Notes: generated by a model not told the origin, from the letters alone. Shown: positions 32,587-42,922, counted from the stretch's first letter. The stretch: DNA of 64,000 bases from Streptomyces roseifaciens (GCF_001445655.1 NZ_LNBE01000004.1:2356001-2420000); one strand, 5' to 3'. Numbers and translations are program-made.

Positions 32587-33999
32587 TTACTGCTTGCGCT
32601 TCGTGGCCTGACCTGAGGCGGTCAATCGCTTGATGAGGATCTTCACTGCCTCGGCCAGGAATCCGGGCCAGTACGTCGTCCAGTAATCCCTCACCAGTCC
32701 GCCGACCTCGACGGGGTGTGTCGGTATGGCGTCGGGAAGCTTGCGCCCTTCGAAGTTCAGCTTCTTGCACGCCTCGGCGTAACAGTCGTACATCACCTTT
32801 TCCGTGAGCACGTCGGCAGCGGCGGTTGCGCCGGCGCCGAGTACGAACCCCTGTTCGGCGACCTCGCCGAGCAGCTCGCCCGTCGCGACGAGCTTGTCCG
32901 ACGGCGTGAAGACGTACCGGGTGACGAAGGATTCGCCTGCGCTGCCCGATCCGGTCGTCGCATCGAATTCCCGCAGCGCGAGATTGCCTTCACTGACGTG
33001 CCCGAGCGTCGTGTGCGCCCACACCGAACCGACCTTGCCCTCGGCGATGAGCGCGTCACGGGCCACGGACGCCAGCGAACCCTGGCCGCCGGGGCGCATC
33101 GTCCCCTTCACCCAGTCCTCTTTCTCTTCATACGTCCGACCCGCATTGCAGGAGAAGAGGATGAAGTTGATGTTGGGCGCCAGCACAGGGGCGATCGACT
33201 TGAAGAGCGCTGCGGCTCCGGTCGTATTGACCGAGGTGATGCCGCACCCTTGGGGACCACCGTGGGCGAAGACCGCAAGGGTGCGTACCGTGGCCGGGCC
33301 GGTCCCCGGGGGTACGGCCGGGTCCGGCGGGGCCTTGGCGACTGCGGCCTTCAGCAGGGCGCCGATGGCTTGCACCGTGGCGCCCAAGGGGCGGTCGGTC
33401 TCCTTCATCGCCTCACCGAAGACGATGTTCGCTGCGGTGATCTGCTTGCCCTTGACCGCCAGTGCCTTCTCCGGCTCGGCCCACCTCTTTGCTGCCTTGC
33501 TGGCCTCTTCGTTGTCCACCGGCATCGGCTGGTAGAACGCCAGCGCCACCCCGTTCGGAAACTCCTTGACCAGCCGCTGCCCCAGCGCCGCCTCGGGGTC
33601 CGCCGGCTTCGCCGCCACCGGCGCCGGAGCCGCCACGTCGTCGCGCTGGACCGCCCGTACCCCCGCCGCCGACTGCTCGACGACGTGTCCGAGCTCGTGG
33701 GCGAGCAGTGCCTGGCCGGTCGCGGTGTGCGGTGCGTACATGTCGCGTCCGAACACCACGTCGTGCCCCACCGTGTACGCCCTGGCGTGCAGACCGGCAG
33801 CCAGCTCGGCCGCCTGCTCGTCGCTGTGCGTGCGGACCCGGCTGAAGTCGTACGAGAAGCGGGCGGACATGGTCCGCTGCGTCACATGGTCCAGGAGAGT
33901 GCCGGGCGAGCGGGGGAGGACGCGGGCGGGCGCCGATTCCGGGGCGGTGTGCCGCAGGGGCGCGTCCGGTGTGCGGGAGAGGAGTTCCTTTCCGCCCAT
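32587..33999 (-). CDS. eCIS-core (DUF4157) protein with a C-terminal caspase/CHAT-like region
   Basis: 470 residues from ATG 33999. Residues about 45-112 form the eCIS-core DUF4157 domain: MSARFSYDFSRVRTHSDEQA, then AYTVGHDVVFGRDMYAP, then LLAHELGHVVEQS with a zinc-type HELGH at 101-105. An Ala/Pro linker (120-135) follows. The rest contains VRTLAVFAHGGPQG (His 246) and INFILFSCNAGRTY (Cys 284), the spacing and strand context of clan CD (caspase/CHAT-like) proteases, then WAHTTLGHVSEGNLALREF. DUF4157 marks cargo of extracellular contractile injection systems. No structural CIS genes are in the window. I infer an effector or toxin; function is untested. Confidence 0.8.
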   Translation of the reverse strand: MGGKELLSRTPDAPLRHTAPESAPARVLPRSPGTLLDHVTQRTMSARFSYDFSRVRTHSDEQAAELAAGLHARAYTVGHDVVFGRDMYAPHTATGQALLAHELGHVVEQSAAGVRAVQRDDVAAPAPVAAKPADPEAALGQRLVKEFPNGVALAFYQPMPVDNEEASKAAKRWAEPEKALAVKGKQITAANIVFGEAMKETDRPLGATVQAIGALLKAAVAKAPPDPAVPPGTGPATVRTLAVFAHGGPQGCGITSVNTTGAAALFKSIAPVLAPNINFILFSCNAGRTYEEKEDWVKGTMRPGGQGSLASVARDALIAEGKVGSVWAHTTLGHVSEGNLALREFDATTGSGSAGESFVTRYVFTPSDKLVATGELLGEVAEQGFVLGAGATAAADVLTEKVMYDCYAEACKKLNFEGRKLPDAIPTHPVEVGGLVRDYWTTYWPGFLAEAVKILIKRLTASGQATKRKQ

Positions 34000-34020
34000 A
34001 CAACCGAGTGTGCGCGTAGG

Positions 34021-34050
34021 GGGAGCGGGCCGCGACTGCGGCCCGCTCCC
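34021..34050. terminator. Terminator hairpin downstream of accE
   Basis: A perfect 13-bp stem with a GACT loop (34021-34033 with 34038-34050), 20 bp beyond the accE stop and 22 bp upstream of the eCIS-core start codon. Confidence 0.85.
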
Positions 34051-34069
34051 TCCGTACTCGTCGTACTCG

Positions 34070-34279
34070 TTACGCAGGCCAGTACGTCGTGCGCCACGCC
34101 CGCGGGCCCGCCTGCGGCATGCGCGTCGCGGTCAGGCGCCGCGCCGGCGTCGACCACTCCGGGCGGGCCTCGCCCGCCTCGGGCGCGGCAGCGCCGCCCG
34201 CTGCCGCGCGGGCCTGGACCACCGCCAGGGCGGCGGCGAGCTCCTCGGGGGTCGGGTTGCCCCGGACTACCTTGATCAC
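34070..34279 (-). CDS. accE: Acyl-CoA carboxylase epsilon subunit
   Basis: 69 residues from GTG 34279, with AGGAGG six nt upstream. The start IKVVRGNPTPEELAAALAVVQARAA is the conserved AccE/PccE helix motif, and the rest is an Ala/Pro/Arg-rich flexible stretch ending WRTTYWPA. Epsilon subunits bind the beta subunit and increase carboxylase activity in Streptomyces. It lies 20 nt downstream of the beta-subunit gene, as in other streptomycetes, and a terminator follows. Confidence 0.93.
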   Translation of the reverse strand: MIKVVRGNPTPEELAAALAVVQARAAAGGAAAPEAGEARPEWSTPARRLTATRMPQAGPRAWRTTYWPA

Positions 34280-34299
34280 CTAGAGCCTCCTGGAGGGAT

Positions 34300-35889
<1,590 letters not shown>

Positions 35890-36054
35890 CGGGATGCGGC
35901 TCCTGCTCGTCCAGAGGTGGGCTGGCTGAGGATGAACTGAGGCTGAGTGGGCTAACCGGTGCTACCGGTCCGTAGCGTATCCGCGCGGGTGCGCTGCGGC
36001 AGTGCGTCGTTGGCCACACCGGTTTGCCTCCACTTCCCTCCTATGGTGGCTCTT

Positions 36055-36921
36055 ATGACGCCTCCTGAGACGCCTCCTCCTTCCGGCGGCCGCTGGTCCG
36101 ATCTCGACCGGCCGCCGCTCAACGCCACCGCGCTGCGGCGCGGGCTGCTGCGGCCCGGCGCGCTGTGGACCTCGGTGGACGTGGTGGCGCGGACGGGCTC
36201 GACGAACACCGACCTCGTGGCCGCCGGCGGGCCCGAAGGGGCGGTGCTCGTCGCGGAGGAGCAGTCCGCCGGGCGCGGGCGGCTCGACCGCACGTGGACG
36301 GCGCCGCCGCGGTCCGGTCTCTTCTTCTCCGTCCTGCTGCGGCCCGGCCCGGGCGTGCCCGTGGAGCGGTGGGGCTGGCTGCCGCTGCTCGCCGGGGTCG
36401 CCACGGCCGCCGCGCTGTCCCGGGCGGCCGGCGTCGACACGGCGCTGAAGTGGCCCAACGACCTGCTCGTGACGGTCGACGGGCACGAGCGCAAGGCCGG
36501 CGGGATCCTCGCCGAGCGGACCGGGGACGCCGTCGTCGTCGGCATCGGCCTGAACGTGTCGCTGCGGGCCGACGAGCTGCCCGTACCCACGGCGGGGTCG
36601 CTGGCGCTGGCCGGAGCGCAGGTCCTGGACCGCGATCCGCTGCTGCGCGCCGTACTCCGTTCGCTGGAGGAGTGGTACGGCCGGTGGCGCGACGCGGCGG
36701 GCGATCCGGCGCAGAGCCGTCTGCAGGAGGCGTACGCCGCCGGGTGCGCCACGCTCGGGCGCCACGTGCGGGCCGAACTTCCCGGCGGCCGTGAGCTGGT
36801 CGGAGAGGCCGTCGCCGTCGACGGGGACGGGCGGCTCGTGCTCGCCACGGGCGACGGAGTGCAGCAGCCGGTGGGCGCCGGCGACATCGTTCACGTACGG
36901 CCCGCCCCGTCGGAAGAGTGA
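36055..36921 (+). CDS. birA: Biotin-[acetyl-CoA-carboxylase] ligase
   Basis: 288 residues from ATG 36055. The catalytic motifs are VVARTGSTNTDL, AEEQSAGRGRLDRTWTAPPRSGLFFSVLLRP (biotinyl-AMP loop) and LKWPNDLLV plus KAGGILAE. A C-terminal SH3-like domain (GRELVGEAVAVDGDGRLVLATG) closes it. There is no N-terminal HTH, so it is a non-regulatory ligase. Its client is the EAMKM lysine of AccA2. A TATGGT -10-like box (36042-36047) lies 7 nt before the ATG with no ribosome site, predicting leaderless translation. It is divergent from pccB. Confidence 0.93.
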   Translation: MTPPETPPPSGGRWSDLDRPPLNATALRRGLLRPGALWTSVDVVARTGSTNTDLVAAGGPEGAVLVAEEQSAGRGRLDRTWTAPPRSGLFFSVLLRPGPGVPVERWGWLPLLAGVATAAALSRAAGVDTALKWPNDLLVTVDGHERKAGGILAERTGDAVVVGIGLNVSLRADELPVPTAGSLALAGAQVLDRDPLLRAVLRSLEEWYGRWRDAAGDPAQSRLQEAYAAGCATLGRHVRAELPGGRELVGEAVAVDGDGRLVLATGDGVQQPVGAGDIVHVRPAPSEE

Positions 36922-37012
36922 GCTACGGCACACCTGTCGTATCGTTGTGCCCAGAACCTAAGCGAGCAGTGATCGGCAGGGCAGTGCGCACGGATCGGAC
37001 AGGGGGCGGGCG

Positions 37013-38266
37013 GTGACCGCCGACGGTGGGGGAACCCCCCGTGCCGTGAGGGCTACGGGCGAGGACGGTGCTGCGCGCGGCGGCGACGGCGCCGGCGCTG
37101 CGCCTGCCGACGGCGCTGCGCGGGCCGACGGTACTGCGCCTGCCGGCGGTGCTTCGGCTGCCGGAGGTGCTTCGCCCGCCGGCGGTGCTTCGCGTGCCGG
37201 AGTCGACGAGGAGTACGGCGACGAGCCGGAAGACGAGGGCGGAGACCCCATCGCGCTCCGCCTCGAAGCGCTGATCCTCGGCGCCGAGCGCCGCTACACC
37301 CCCTTCCAGGCCGCCCGCGCGGCCGGCGTCTCCATGGACCTCGCCTCCCGCTTCTGGCGGGCCATGGGCTTCGCCGACATCGGGCAGGCCAAGGCGCTCA
37401 CCGAGGCCGACGTGCTCGCGCTGCGGCGGCTCGCCGGTCTCGTGGAGGCCGGGCTGCTCAGCGAGCCCATGGCCGTGCAGGTCGCCCGGTCCACCGGGCA
37501 GACCACGGCGCGCCTCGCCGACTGGCAGATCGACTCCTTCCTCGAGGGCCTGACGGAGCCCCAGGAGCCCGGCATGACGCGGACGGAGATCACGTACCCG
37601 CTCGTCGAGCTGCTGCTGCCGGAGCTGGAGGAGTTCCTCATCTACGTGTGGCGGCGGCAGCTGGCGGCCGCCACCGGCCGGGTCGTCCAGGCCCAGGACG
37701 ACGCGGAGATGGTCGACCGGCGGCTGGCCGTCGGGTTCGCCGACCTCGTGGGCTTCACCCGTCTGACGCGGCGTCTGGAAGAGGAGGAGCTCGGCGAGCT
37801 CGTCGAGGCCTTCGAGACCACTGCGGCCGATCTGGTGGCCGCGCACGGAGGCCGGTTGATCAAGACGCTGGGTGACGAGGTTCTGTACTCGGCGGATGAC
37901 GCCGGGACCGCCGCCGAGATCGGGCTGCGGCTCATCGAGACCATGACGCACGACGAGACGATGCCCGAGCTGCGGGTCGGCATCGCCTTCGGGACCGTGA
38001 CGACGCGCATGGGCGACGTCTTCGGCACGACGGTGAACCTGGCGTCGCGGCTGACGTCGATAGCGCCGAAGGACGCGGTGCTCGTCGACCAGGCGCTGGC
38101 GGAGGAGCTGACGCGCAACGGCGACGCGCCGAAGTCGGAGGCGGACGTGGGGGAGGGTGAGGAGGCGGCCGCGGGGTACCGCTTTGCGCTGCAGCCGATG
38201 TGGCAGCGGCCGGTTCGTGGGCTGGGCATGGTCGAGCCGTGGCTGCTGTCGCGGAGGGGTGGCTGA
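37013..38266 (+). CDS. cya: Class III adenylate cyclase
   Basis: 417 residues from GTG 37013. The first 65 or so residues are low-complexity Gly/Ala/Ser text built from short DNA repeats (GGASAAGGASPAGGAS). A middle region (ALILGAERRYTPFQAARAAGVSMDLASRFWRAMGF, then WQIDSFLEGL) is a helical sensor-like segment. The catalytic domain is C-terminal: VGFADLVGFTRLTRRL (metal Asp), HGGRLIKTLGDEVLYSA and GDVFGTTVNLASRLTSIA. It makes cAMP in the cytoplasm; in S. coelicolor Cya is needed for germination and development. The N-terminal extension makes it longer than the enzyme I recall from that species. Confidence 0.92.
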   Translation: MTADGGGTPRAVRATGEDGAARGGDGAGAAPADGAARADGTAPAGGASAAGGASPAGGASRAGVDEEYGDEPEDEGGDPIALRLEALILGAERRYTPFQAARAAGVSMDLASRFWRAMGFADIGQAKALTEADVLALRRLAGLVEAGLLSEPMAVQVARSTGQTTARLADWQIDSFLEGLTEPQEPGMTRTEITYPLVELLLPELEEFLIYVWRRQLAAATGRVVQAQDDAEMVDRRLAVGFADLVGFTRLTRRLEEEELGELVEAFETTAADLVAAHGGRLIKTLGDEVLYSADDAGTAAEIGLRLIETMTHDETMPELRVGIAFGTVTTRMGDVFGTTVNLASRLTSIAPKDAVLVDQALAEELTRNGDAPKSEADVGEGEEAAAGYRFALQPMWQRPVRGLGMVEPWLLSRRGG

Positions 38267-38377
38267 CCGGCGTCGTCGGCCGCACGCCCCCGTTTTCGGG
38301 TATGGCCGTGCCGGGCGGGTGCAGGGCATGATCGGGTCTCCGCACGTTTACAGGCGTTAACCCGAAGGGTGAGGGCG

Positions 38378-39172
38378 ATGAGCGAGCAGCGTTTCGGAGA
38401 GTGGGTCGCGGTCCGGCGGCACGGCCACGTGGCCGAGCTCGTACTTGACCGGCCCAAGGCCATGAACGCCGTGTCCAGTGAGTTGGCCGCTCGGCTGGCC
38501 GAGGCGACTCGGGCTCTTGGTGAGGACGATTCCGTGCGGGTTGTCGTTCTTACCTCTACGCATGAGCGTGCTTTTTGTGTGGGGGCCGACCTCAAGGAGC
38601 GGAATTCCTTTACGGATGCCGACCTGAGCCGGCAGCGGCCGCACGCTCGTGCCGCCTACACGGGCGTGCTGGAGCTGCCGATGCCCACCATCGCCGCGGT
38701 GCACGGGTTCGCGCTCGGCGGCGGGTTCGAGCTGGCTCTTTCCTGCGACGTGATCGTGGCCGACGCCACGGCCGTGGTGGGGCTGCCGGAGGTCTCGGTG
38801 GGGGTCATCCCCGGCGGTGGCGGGACGCAGCTTCTGCCCCGGCGGGTGGGGGCGGCCCGGGCTGCCGAGCTGATTTTCAGTGCGCGGCGTGTGGAGGCCG
38901 AGGAAGCGCAGGCCCTGGGGCTTGTCGATCAGCTTGTTCCCGAGGGGCAGGATCGCGTGGAGGCTCTTGCGCTGGCCAGTCGTATTGCCGGCAACTCTCC
39001 TGTCGGTCTGCGGGCCGCCAAGCGGGCGCTGCGGCTGGGGCACGGCCTGGACCTGCGGGCCGGGCTGGAGGTCGAGGACGCGGCGTGGAGGTCCGTCGCC
39101 TTCTCCGGCGACCGGGCCGAGGGCGTGGCGGCCTTCAACGAGAAGCGCAAGCCCGAGTGGCCGGGGCACTGA
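38378..39172 (+). CDS. Enoyl-CoA hydratase/isomerase
   Basis: 264 residues from ATG 38378, with GAAGGGTGAGGG upstream; GTG 38369 is the alternative. Crotonase-fold signatures are HERAFCVGADLKE (oxyanion hole), AAVHGFALGGGFELALSCDVIVA and LPEVSVGVIPGGGGTQLLPRRVG (both catalytic Glu positions). It hydrates 2-enoyl-CoA in fatty acid or branched-chain amino acid breakdown. The gene uses visibly less GC-biased codons (ctt, gtt, cgt) around 38500-38620 and 38880-39000 than its neighbours, which is odd for this region. Confidence 0.9.
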   Translation: MSEQRFGEWVAVRRHGHVAELVLDRPKAMNAVSSELAARLAEATRALGEDDSVRVVVLTSTHERAFCVGADLKERNSFTDADLSRQRPHARAAYTGVLELPMPTIAAVHGFALGGGFELALSCDVIVADATAVVGLPEVSVGVIPGGGGTQLLPRRVGAARAAELIFSARRVEAEEAQALGLVDQLVPEGQDRVEALALASRIAGNSPVGLRAAKRALRLGHGLDLRAGLEVEDAAWRSVAFSGDRAEGVAAFNEKRKPEWPGH

Positions 39173-39323
39173 GCACGTCGGCCGGGTGCCCCCGCCTCTA
39201 ACCGGCTGTGCGCAGCGAGTCGTTCGTAGTGCCTTGTCGCCCGGGGTCATCCCCGAGAGAGAAGTGACAGGAGGGTGCTACGGCCGTCATGCGGCGGAAT
39301 GCGGCCGACATTCTTAGGCTGGA

Positions 39324-40538
39324 GTGCAGAATCTGCGCTCAGCAACGGAATGTGAGGCTCGGGTGGCAGCAGGCGGGGAGTGCGACGGTCGGCTGCGCGC
39401 TGTGGTGGAGCTCGCGCAGTCGATGGCGGCCGCGCGCACTCCGCTGGAGACCGTGTCCGCCGCCGCGGAGCGGGTGATGTCCGCCCTGGAGGGCAGCTTC
39501 GCCGCGGTCTCCGTGTGGGAGCGCGAGCGCGGCCGGCTGCGCGTCCTGGTCAACGCGGGGGAGCTGACCGCGGGCGAGGAGCGCTTCCCCGAGGACGAGT
39601 CGTACCCGGTGCACGACTTCCCCGAGATCGTGGAGTTCCTCCACGAGGAGTGGGTCGGCGGCGGCGCCGAGCCCCGCGCCTGGGTCGAGAACATGGACGG
39701 CGCCGCGGAGCAGGGCGCCGCGGGCCCGGGCGCCTACCGGCACGAGCGGGTGGCGGCGCTGCGCCGCCGGGGCCGGGGCTGCTGTGTGGTCGCCCCCGTC
39801 GTGCTGCACGGGCGGGCGTGGGGCGAGCTGTACGTGGCCCGGCCGCCCGGAGCGCCCGCCTTCGACCGCACGGACGCCGACTTCGCGACCGTCCTGGCCT
39901 CCGTCGCGGCGGCGGGGATCGCCCAGACCGAGCGCCTGGAGGAGGTCCGCCGGCTCGCCTTCACCGACCCGCTGACCGGGCTCGCCAACCGGCGCGCGGT
40001 CGATGCGCGGCTGGACGAGGCCGTGGAGCGGCACCTGGCGGAGGGTGTCGTCGTCAGCCTGGTGGTCTGTGATCTCAACGGCCTCAAGCGCGTCAACGAC
40101 ACCCTGGGGCACGCGGTCGGCGACCGGCTGCTGGAGCGGTTCGGCTCGGTGCTGTCGCTGTGCGGCGCCATGCTGCCGGGGGCGCTGGCGGCGCGCCTGG
40201 GCGGCGACGAGTTCTGTCTGCTGACGGTGGGGCCGGCGGCGGACGAGGTGGTGCGCGTCGCGGGCGAACTGTGCCGCAGGGCCGCCGCGTTGGAGCTGGG
40301 GGAGGGCGTCGCGTGCGGCGTCGCCTCCACCGGGGACCCGATCGGGTCGGTGGGCACGGCCCGCCGGCTCTTCCGCCTCGCGGACGCCGCGCAGTACCGG
40401 GCGAAGGCGGCGCGCGCGGCCGAGCCGGTCGTCGCCGGGCGCGCCGGGGGGCCGGCCGACCCCGTGGTCCGGCTCGCGGATCACCCGCCGACCGCGCCGG
40501 TGGCCGAGCGGCGGCGCTTCCGGGGGCGGCGGCCGTGA
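39324..40538 (+). CDS. GAF-GGDEF diguanylate cyclase
   Basis: 404 residues from GTG 39324; GTG 39363 is possible. A GAF-like sensor covers about residues 30-205 (FAAVSVWERERGRLRVLVNAGEL through FATVLASVAAAGIAQTERLEEV). The GGDEF domain follows (LAFTDPLTGLANRRAVDARL, CDLNGLKRVNDTLGHAVGDRLLE, LAARLGGDEFCLL). The active-site GGDEF motif is intact, so synthesis of c-di-GMP, the ligand of BldD, is expected. There is no EAL domain. Together with cya, two nucleotide second-messenger enzymes lie within 3.5 kb. Confidence 0.92.
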   Translation: MQNLRSATECEARVAAGGECDGRLRAVVELAQSMAAARTPLETVSAAAERVMSALEGSFAAVSVWERERGRLRVLVNAGELTAGEERFPEDESYPVHDFPEIVEFLHEEWVGGGAEPRAWVENMDGAAEQGAAGPGAYRHERVAALRRRGRGCCVVAPVVLHGRAWGELYVARPPGAPAFDRTDADFATVLASVAAAGIAQTERLEEVRRLAFTDPLTGLANRRAVDARLDEAVERHLAEGVVVSLVVCDLNGLKRVNDTLGHAVGDRLLERFGSVLSLCGAMLPGALAARLGGDEFCLLTVGPAADEVVRVAGELCRRAAALELGEGVACGVASTGDPIGSVGTARRLFRLADAAQYRAKAARAAEPVVAGRAGGPADPVVRLADHPPTAPVAERRRFRGRRP

Positions 40539-40659
40539 GGGAGGCGGGAATCCGTTCCGCGCGGCGGATCACGGCCCCGGTCCGGCATGCGGAAGGGGTC
40601 CCTACGCGTTGTACCTGACAGGCCACCCATCGGCTATGTACAGGCAGCGATTCAGTCTC

Positions 40660-40665
40660 TAGGGT
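40660..40665 (+). promoter_or_regulatory. hutH -10 box
   Basis: TAGGGT, a textbook Streptomyces -10, lies 8 nt upstream of the hutH ATG. The predicted transcript would start within 1-2 nt of the start codon. Confidence 0.6.
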
Positions 40666-40673
40666 GCCTGAAT

Positions 40674-42218
40674 ATGGATATGCACACTGTGGTGGTGGGG
40701 ACGGCCGGGACGACCGCGGAAGACGTGATCGCCGTGGCACGGGGCGCCGCGCGCGTCGTCGTATCGGAAGAAGCACTGGCCGCCGTCGCCGAGTCGCGCC
40801 GCGTCATCGACGACCTCGCCGCCAAGCCCGACCCCGTCTACGGCGTCTCCACCGGCTTCGGAGCCCTCGCCGTCCGCCACATCAGCCCCGAGCTGCGCGC
40901 CCAGCTGCAGCGCAACATCGTGCGCTCGCACGCCGCCGGCATGGGCCCGCGGGTCGAGCGCGAGGTCGTCCGCGCACTGATGTTCCTGCGCATGAAGACC
41001 CTCGCCTCGGGCCGCACCGGCGTGCGCCCGCTCGTGGTCGAGACCATGGCGGCGATCCTCAACGCCGGCATCACCCCCGTCGTGCACGAGTACGGCTCCC
41101 TCGGCTGCTCCGGCGACCTCGCGCCGCTGTCCCACTGCGCGCTCACGCTCATGGGGGAGGGCGACGCCGAGGGCCCCGACGGCACCGTCAAGCCGGCCGG
41201 CCAGCTGCTCGCCGAGCAGGGCATCGAGCCCGTGAAGCTGCGTGAGAAGGAGGGCCTCGCCCTCCTCAACGGCACCGACGGCATGCTCGGCATGCTGGTC
41301 ATGGCCTGTGCGGACCTCGGCAGGCTGCTGACCTCGGCCGACGTCACCGCCGCCCTGTCGCTGGAGGCCCTGCTCGGCACCGAGAAGGTGCTCGCGCCCG
41401 AGCTGCACGCCATCCGCCCGCACCCCGGCCAGGGGGCCAGCGCCGACAACATGCTGCGCGTCCTCGCCGGCTCCGGGCTCACCGGGCACCACCAGGACGA
41501 CGCGCCGCGCGTCCAGGACGCCTACTCGATCCGCTGCGCCCCGCAGGTCGCCGGCGCCGGCCGCGACACCCTCGCGCACGCCCGCCTGGTCGCCGACCGC
41601 GAGCTCGCCTCCGCCGTCGACAACCCCGTCGTGCTGCCCGACGGCCGCGTGGAGTCCAACGGCAACTTCCACGGCGCCCCGGTCGCGTACGTCCTGGACT
41701 TCCTCGCGATCGCCGCCGCCGACCTCGCCTCCATCGCCGAGCGCCGCACCGACCGGCTGCTCGACAAGAACCGCTCGCACGGCCTGCCGCCCTTCCTGGC
41801 GGGCGACGCGGGCGTCGACTCCGGCCTGATGATCGCGCAGTACACGCAGGCCGCCCTCGTCAGCGAGATGAAGCGGCTGGCCGTCCCCGCTTCGGTGGAC
41901 TCCATCCCGTCCTCCGCGATGCAGGAGGACCACGTCTCCATGGGCTGGTCGGCGGCGCGCAAGCTGCGCACGGCCCTGGGCGCCCTCGCGCGCGTCATCG
42001 CCGTCGAGCTGGTCGCCGCGACCCGGGCCGTCGAGCTGCGCGAGGGCCTGACGCCGTCGCCCGCCACGCAGGCGGTGCTGAAGGCCGTGCGCGCCGCGGG
42101 CGTCGAAGGCCCCGGCGAGGACCGGTTCCTCGCCCCGGACCTGGCCCGGGCGGAGGAGTTCGTACGGGCCGGGAAGCTCGTGGAGGCGGTTGAACCCGTA
42201 ACGGGTCCGCTGGCGTAG
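40674..42218 (+). CDS. hutH: Histidine ammonia-lyase
   Basis: 514 residues from ATG 40674 (MDMHTVVVG). It deaminates histidine to urocanate, the first Hut step. Signatures are VYGVSTGFGALAVRHI, GSLGCSGDLAPLSHCAL and QDAYSIRCAPQVAG. The MIO cofactor forms from residues 145-147, which read Cys-Ser-Gly rather than the usual Ala-Ser-Gly; this variant is familiar from streptomycete HALs. No other hut genes adjoin it, consistent with the scattered hut genes of Streptomyces. A TAGGGT -10 lies 8 nt upstream. Confidence 0.95.
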   Translation: MDMHTVVVGTAGTTAEDVIAVARGAARVVVSEEALAAVAESRRVIDDLAAKPDPVYGVSTGFGALAVRHISPELRAQLQRNIVRSHAAGMGPRVEREVVRALMFLRMKTLASGRTGVRPLVVETMAAILNAGITPVVHEYGSLGCSGDLAPLSHCALTLMGEGDAEGPDGTVKPAGQLLAEQGIEPVKLREKEGLALLNGTDGMLGMLVMACADLGRLLTSADVTAALSLEALLGTEKVLAPELHAIRPHPGQGASADNMLRVLAGSGLTGHHQDDAPRVQDAYSIRCAPQVAGAGRDTLAHARLVADRELASAVDNPVVLPDGRVESNGNFHGAPVAYVLDFLAIAAADLASIAERRTDRLLDKNRSHGLPPFLAGDAGVDSGLMIAQYTQAALVSEMKRLAVPASVDSIPSSAMQEDHVSMGWSAARKLRTALGALARVIAVELVAATRAVELREGLTPSPATQAVLKAVRAAGVEGPGEDRFLAPDLARAEEFVRAGKLVEAVEPVTGPLA

Positions 42219-42287
42219 CCACGTTGGGCCGGAGCGGCGGCCTCCAGGCCGGCTTCGGGCAAAGAAGGTAAAGAAGGTAAAGGTTGG

Positions 42288-42572
42288 TCAGCGGTCCGCC
42301 GTGCGCGTCCTGCGCACGGCGACCGTCACCAGCGCTCCGCCCGCCGCCACGAGGGCAACTCCCCCGAATACGTAGGGAGTGGTGTCGGCACTGCCCGAGG
42401 CGGCGAGGGAAAGCTGCTGCTCAGAGCCCTGCGCGGGGGGTGTCGCGAGGCGGGCTTCCGGGGCGGGTCGGTCCGTCCGTTCGACCGTCGCGTTCGCGGT
42501 CGGCATGAACCACACCGCACACAGGAGCGACCCTGCGGCGACGGCGGTCAGCAGCGGTCGGCGTGCGGTCAC
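42288..42572 (-). CDS. Small exported or membrane-anchored protein
   Basis: 94 residues from GTG 42572, with GAGGGGGATTC upstream. A signal-like N-terminus (VTARRPLLTAVAAGSLLCAVWFMPTANA) is followed by a polar Pro/Ala-rich linker. A C-terminal membrane helix (YVFGGVALVAAGGALVTVAVRRTRTADR) has a basic tail. The order signal-linker-helix-basic residues resembles a sortase-less wall or membrane anchor, but there is no LPxTG. It converges with hutH. Unknown function. Confidence 0.72.
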   Translation of the reverse strand: MTARRPLLTAVAAGSLLCAVWFMPTANATVERTDRPAPEARLATPPAQGSEQQLSLAASGSADTTPYVFGGVALVAAGGALVTVAVRRTRTADR

Positions 42573-42814
42573 GGACGAATCCCCCTCGGCGCGGCGGAGT
42601 TCGGGGGCACGGCACGTCCACCGCTCCCGGGCTGACTGGATGTCAGTGACCCGATGGTAGTGATACGAACGCCCCTGAGGAAGCCACGGGTTTCCGGCGG
42701 TCACCGCCACCCCGCGCGCCGCAACCGCCCCCGCCTCTATCAGGACCACCGCTATCATGGCGCCCCTCCGAGGGGCTCTGCAGGCGTGGCCTTCCCCACA
42801 TTCTCCAAGGGTGT

Positions 42815-42840
42815 GGAACGGACGAACCGGTGCAGGCGTT
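42815..42840 (+). promoter_or_regulatory. Candidate sigma-E-type promoter of the L,D-transpeptidase
   Basis: GGAAC (42815-42819), an 18-nt spacer and GTT (42838-42840) fit the cell-envelope-stress sigma-E consensus reported for S. coelicolor. It lies about 83 bp before the L,D-transpeptidase start, and L,D-transpeptidases are reported sigma-E targets. Confidence 0.5.
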
Positions 42841-42922
42841 CCTTGAAGTAGTAGCCGGGAATCGTGCTGCCCCACGGTTCGGCTCGGGGATAGGGGCCGC
42901 AGGAGCAATGGAGAAGCGTGTG

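Noticed and set aside
42573..42922. Possible c-di-AMP (ydaO) riboswitch before the L,D-transpeptidase
   Set aside because: I could not find the conserved ydaO core motifs; only a sigma-E-like promoter is supported.
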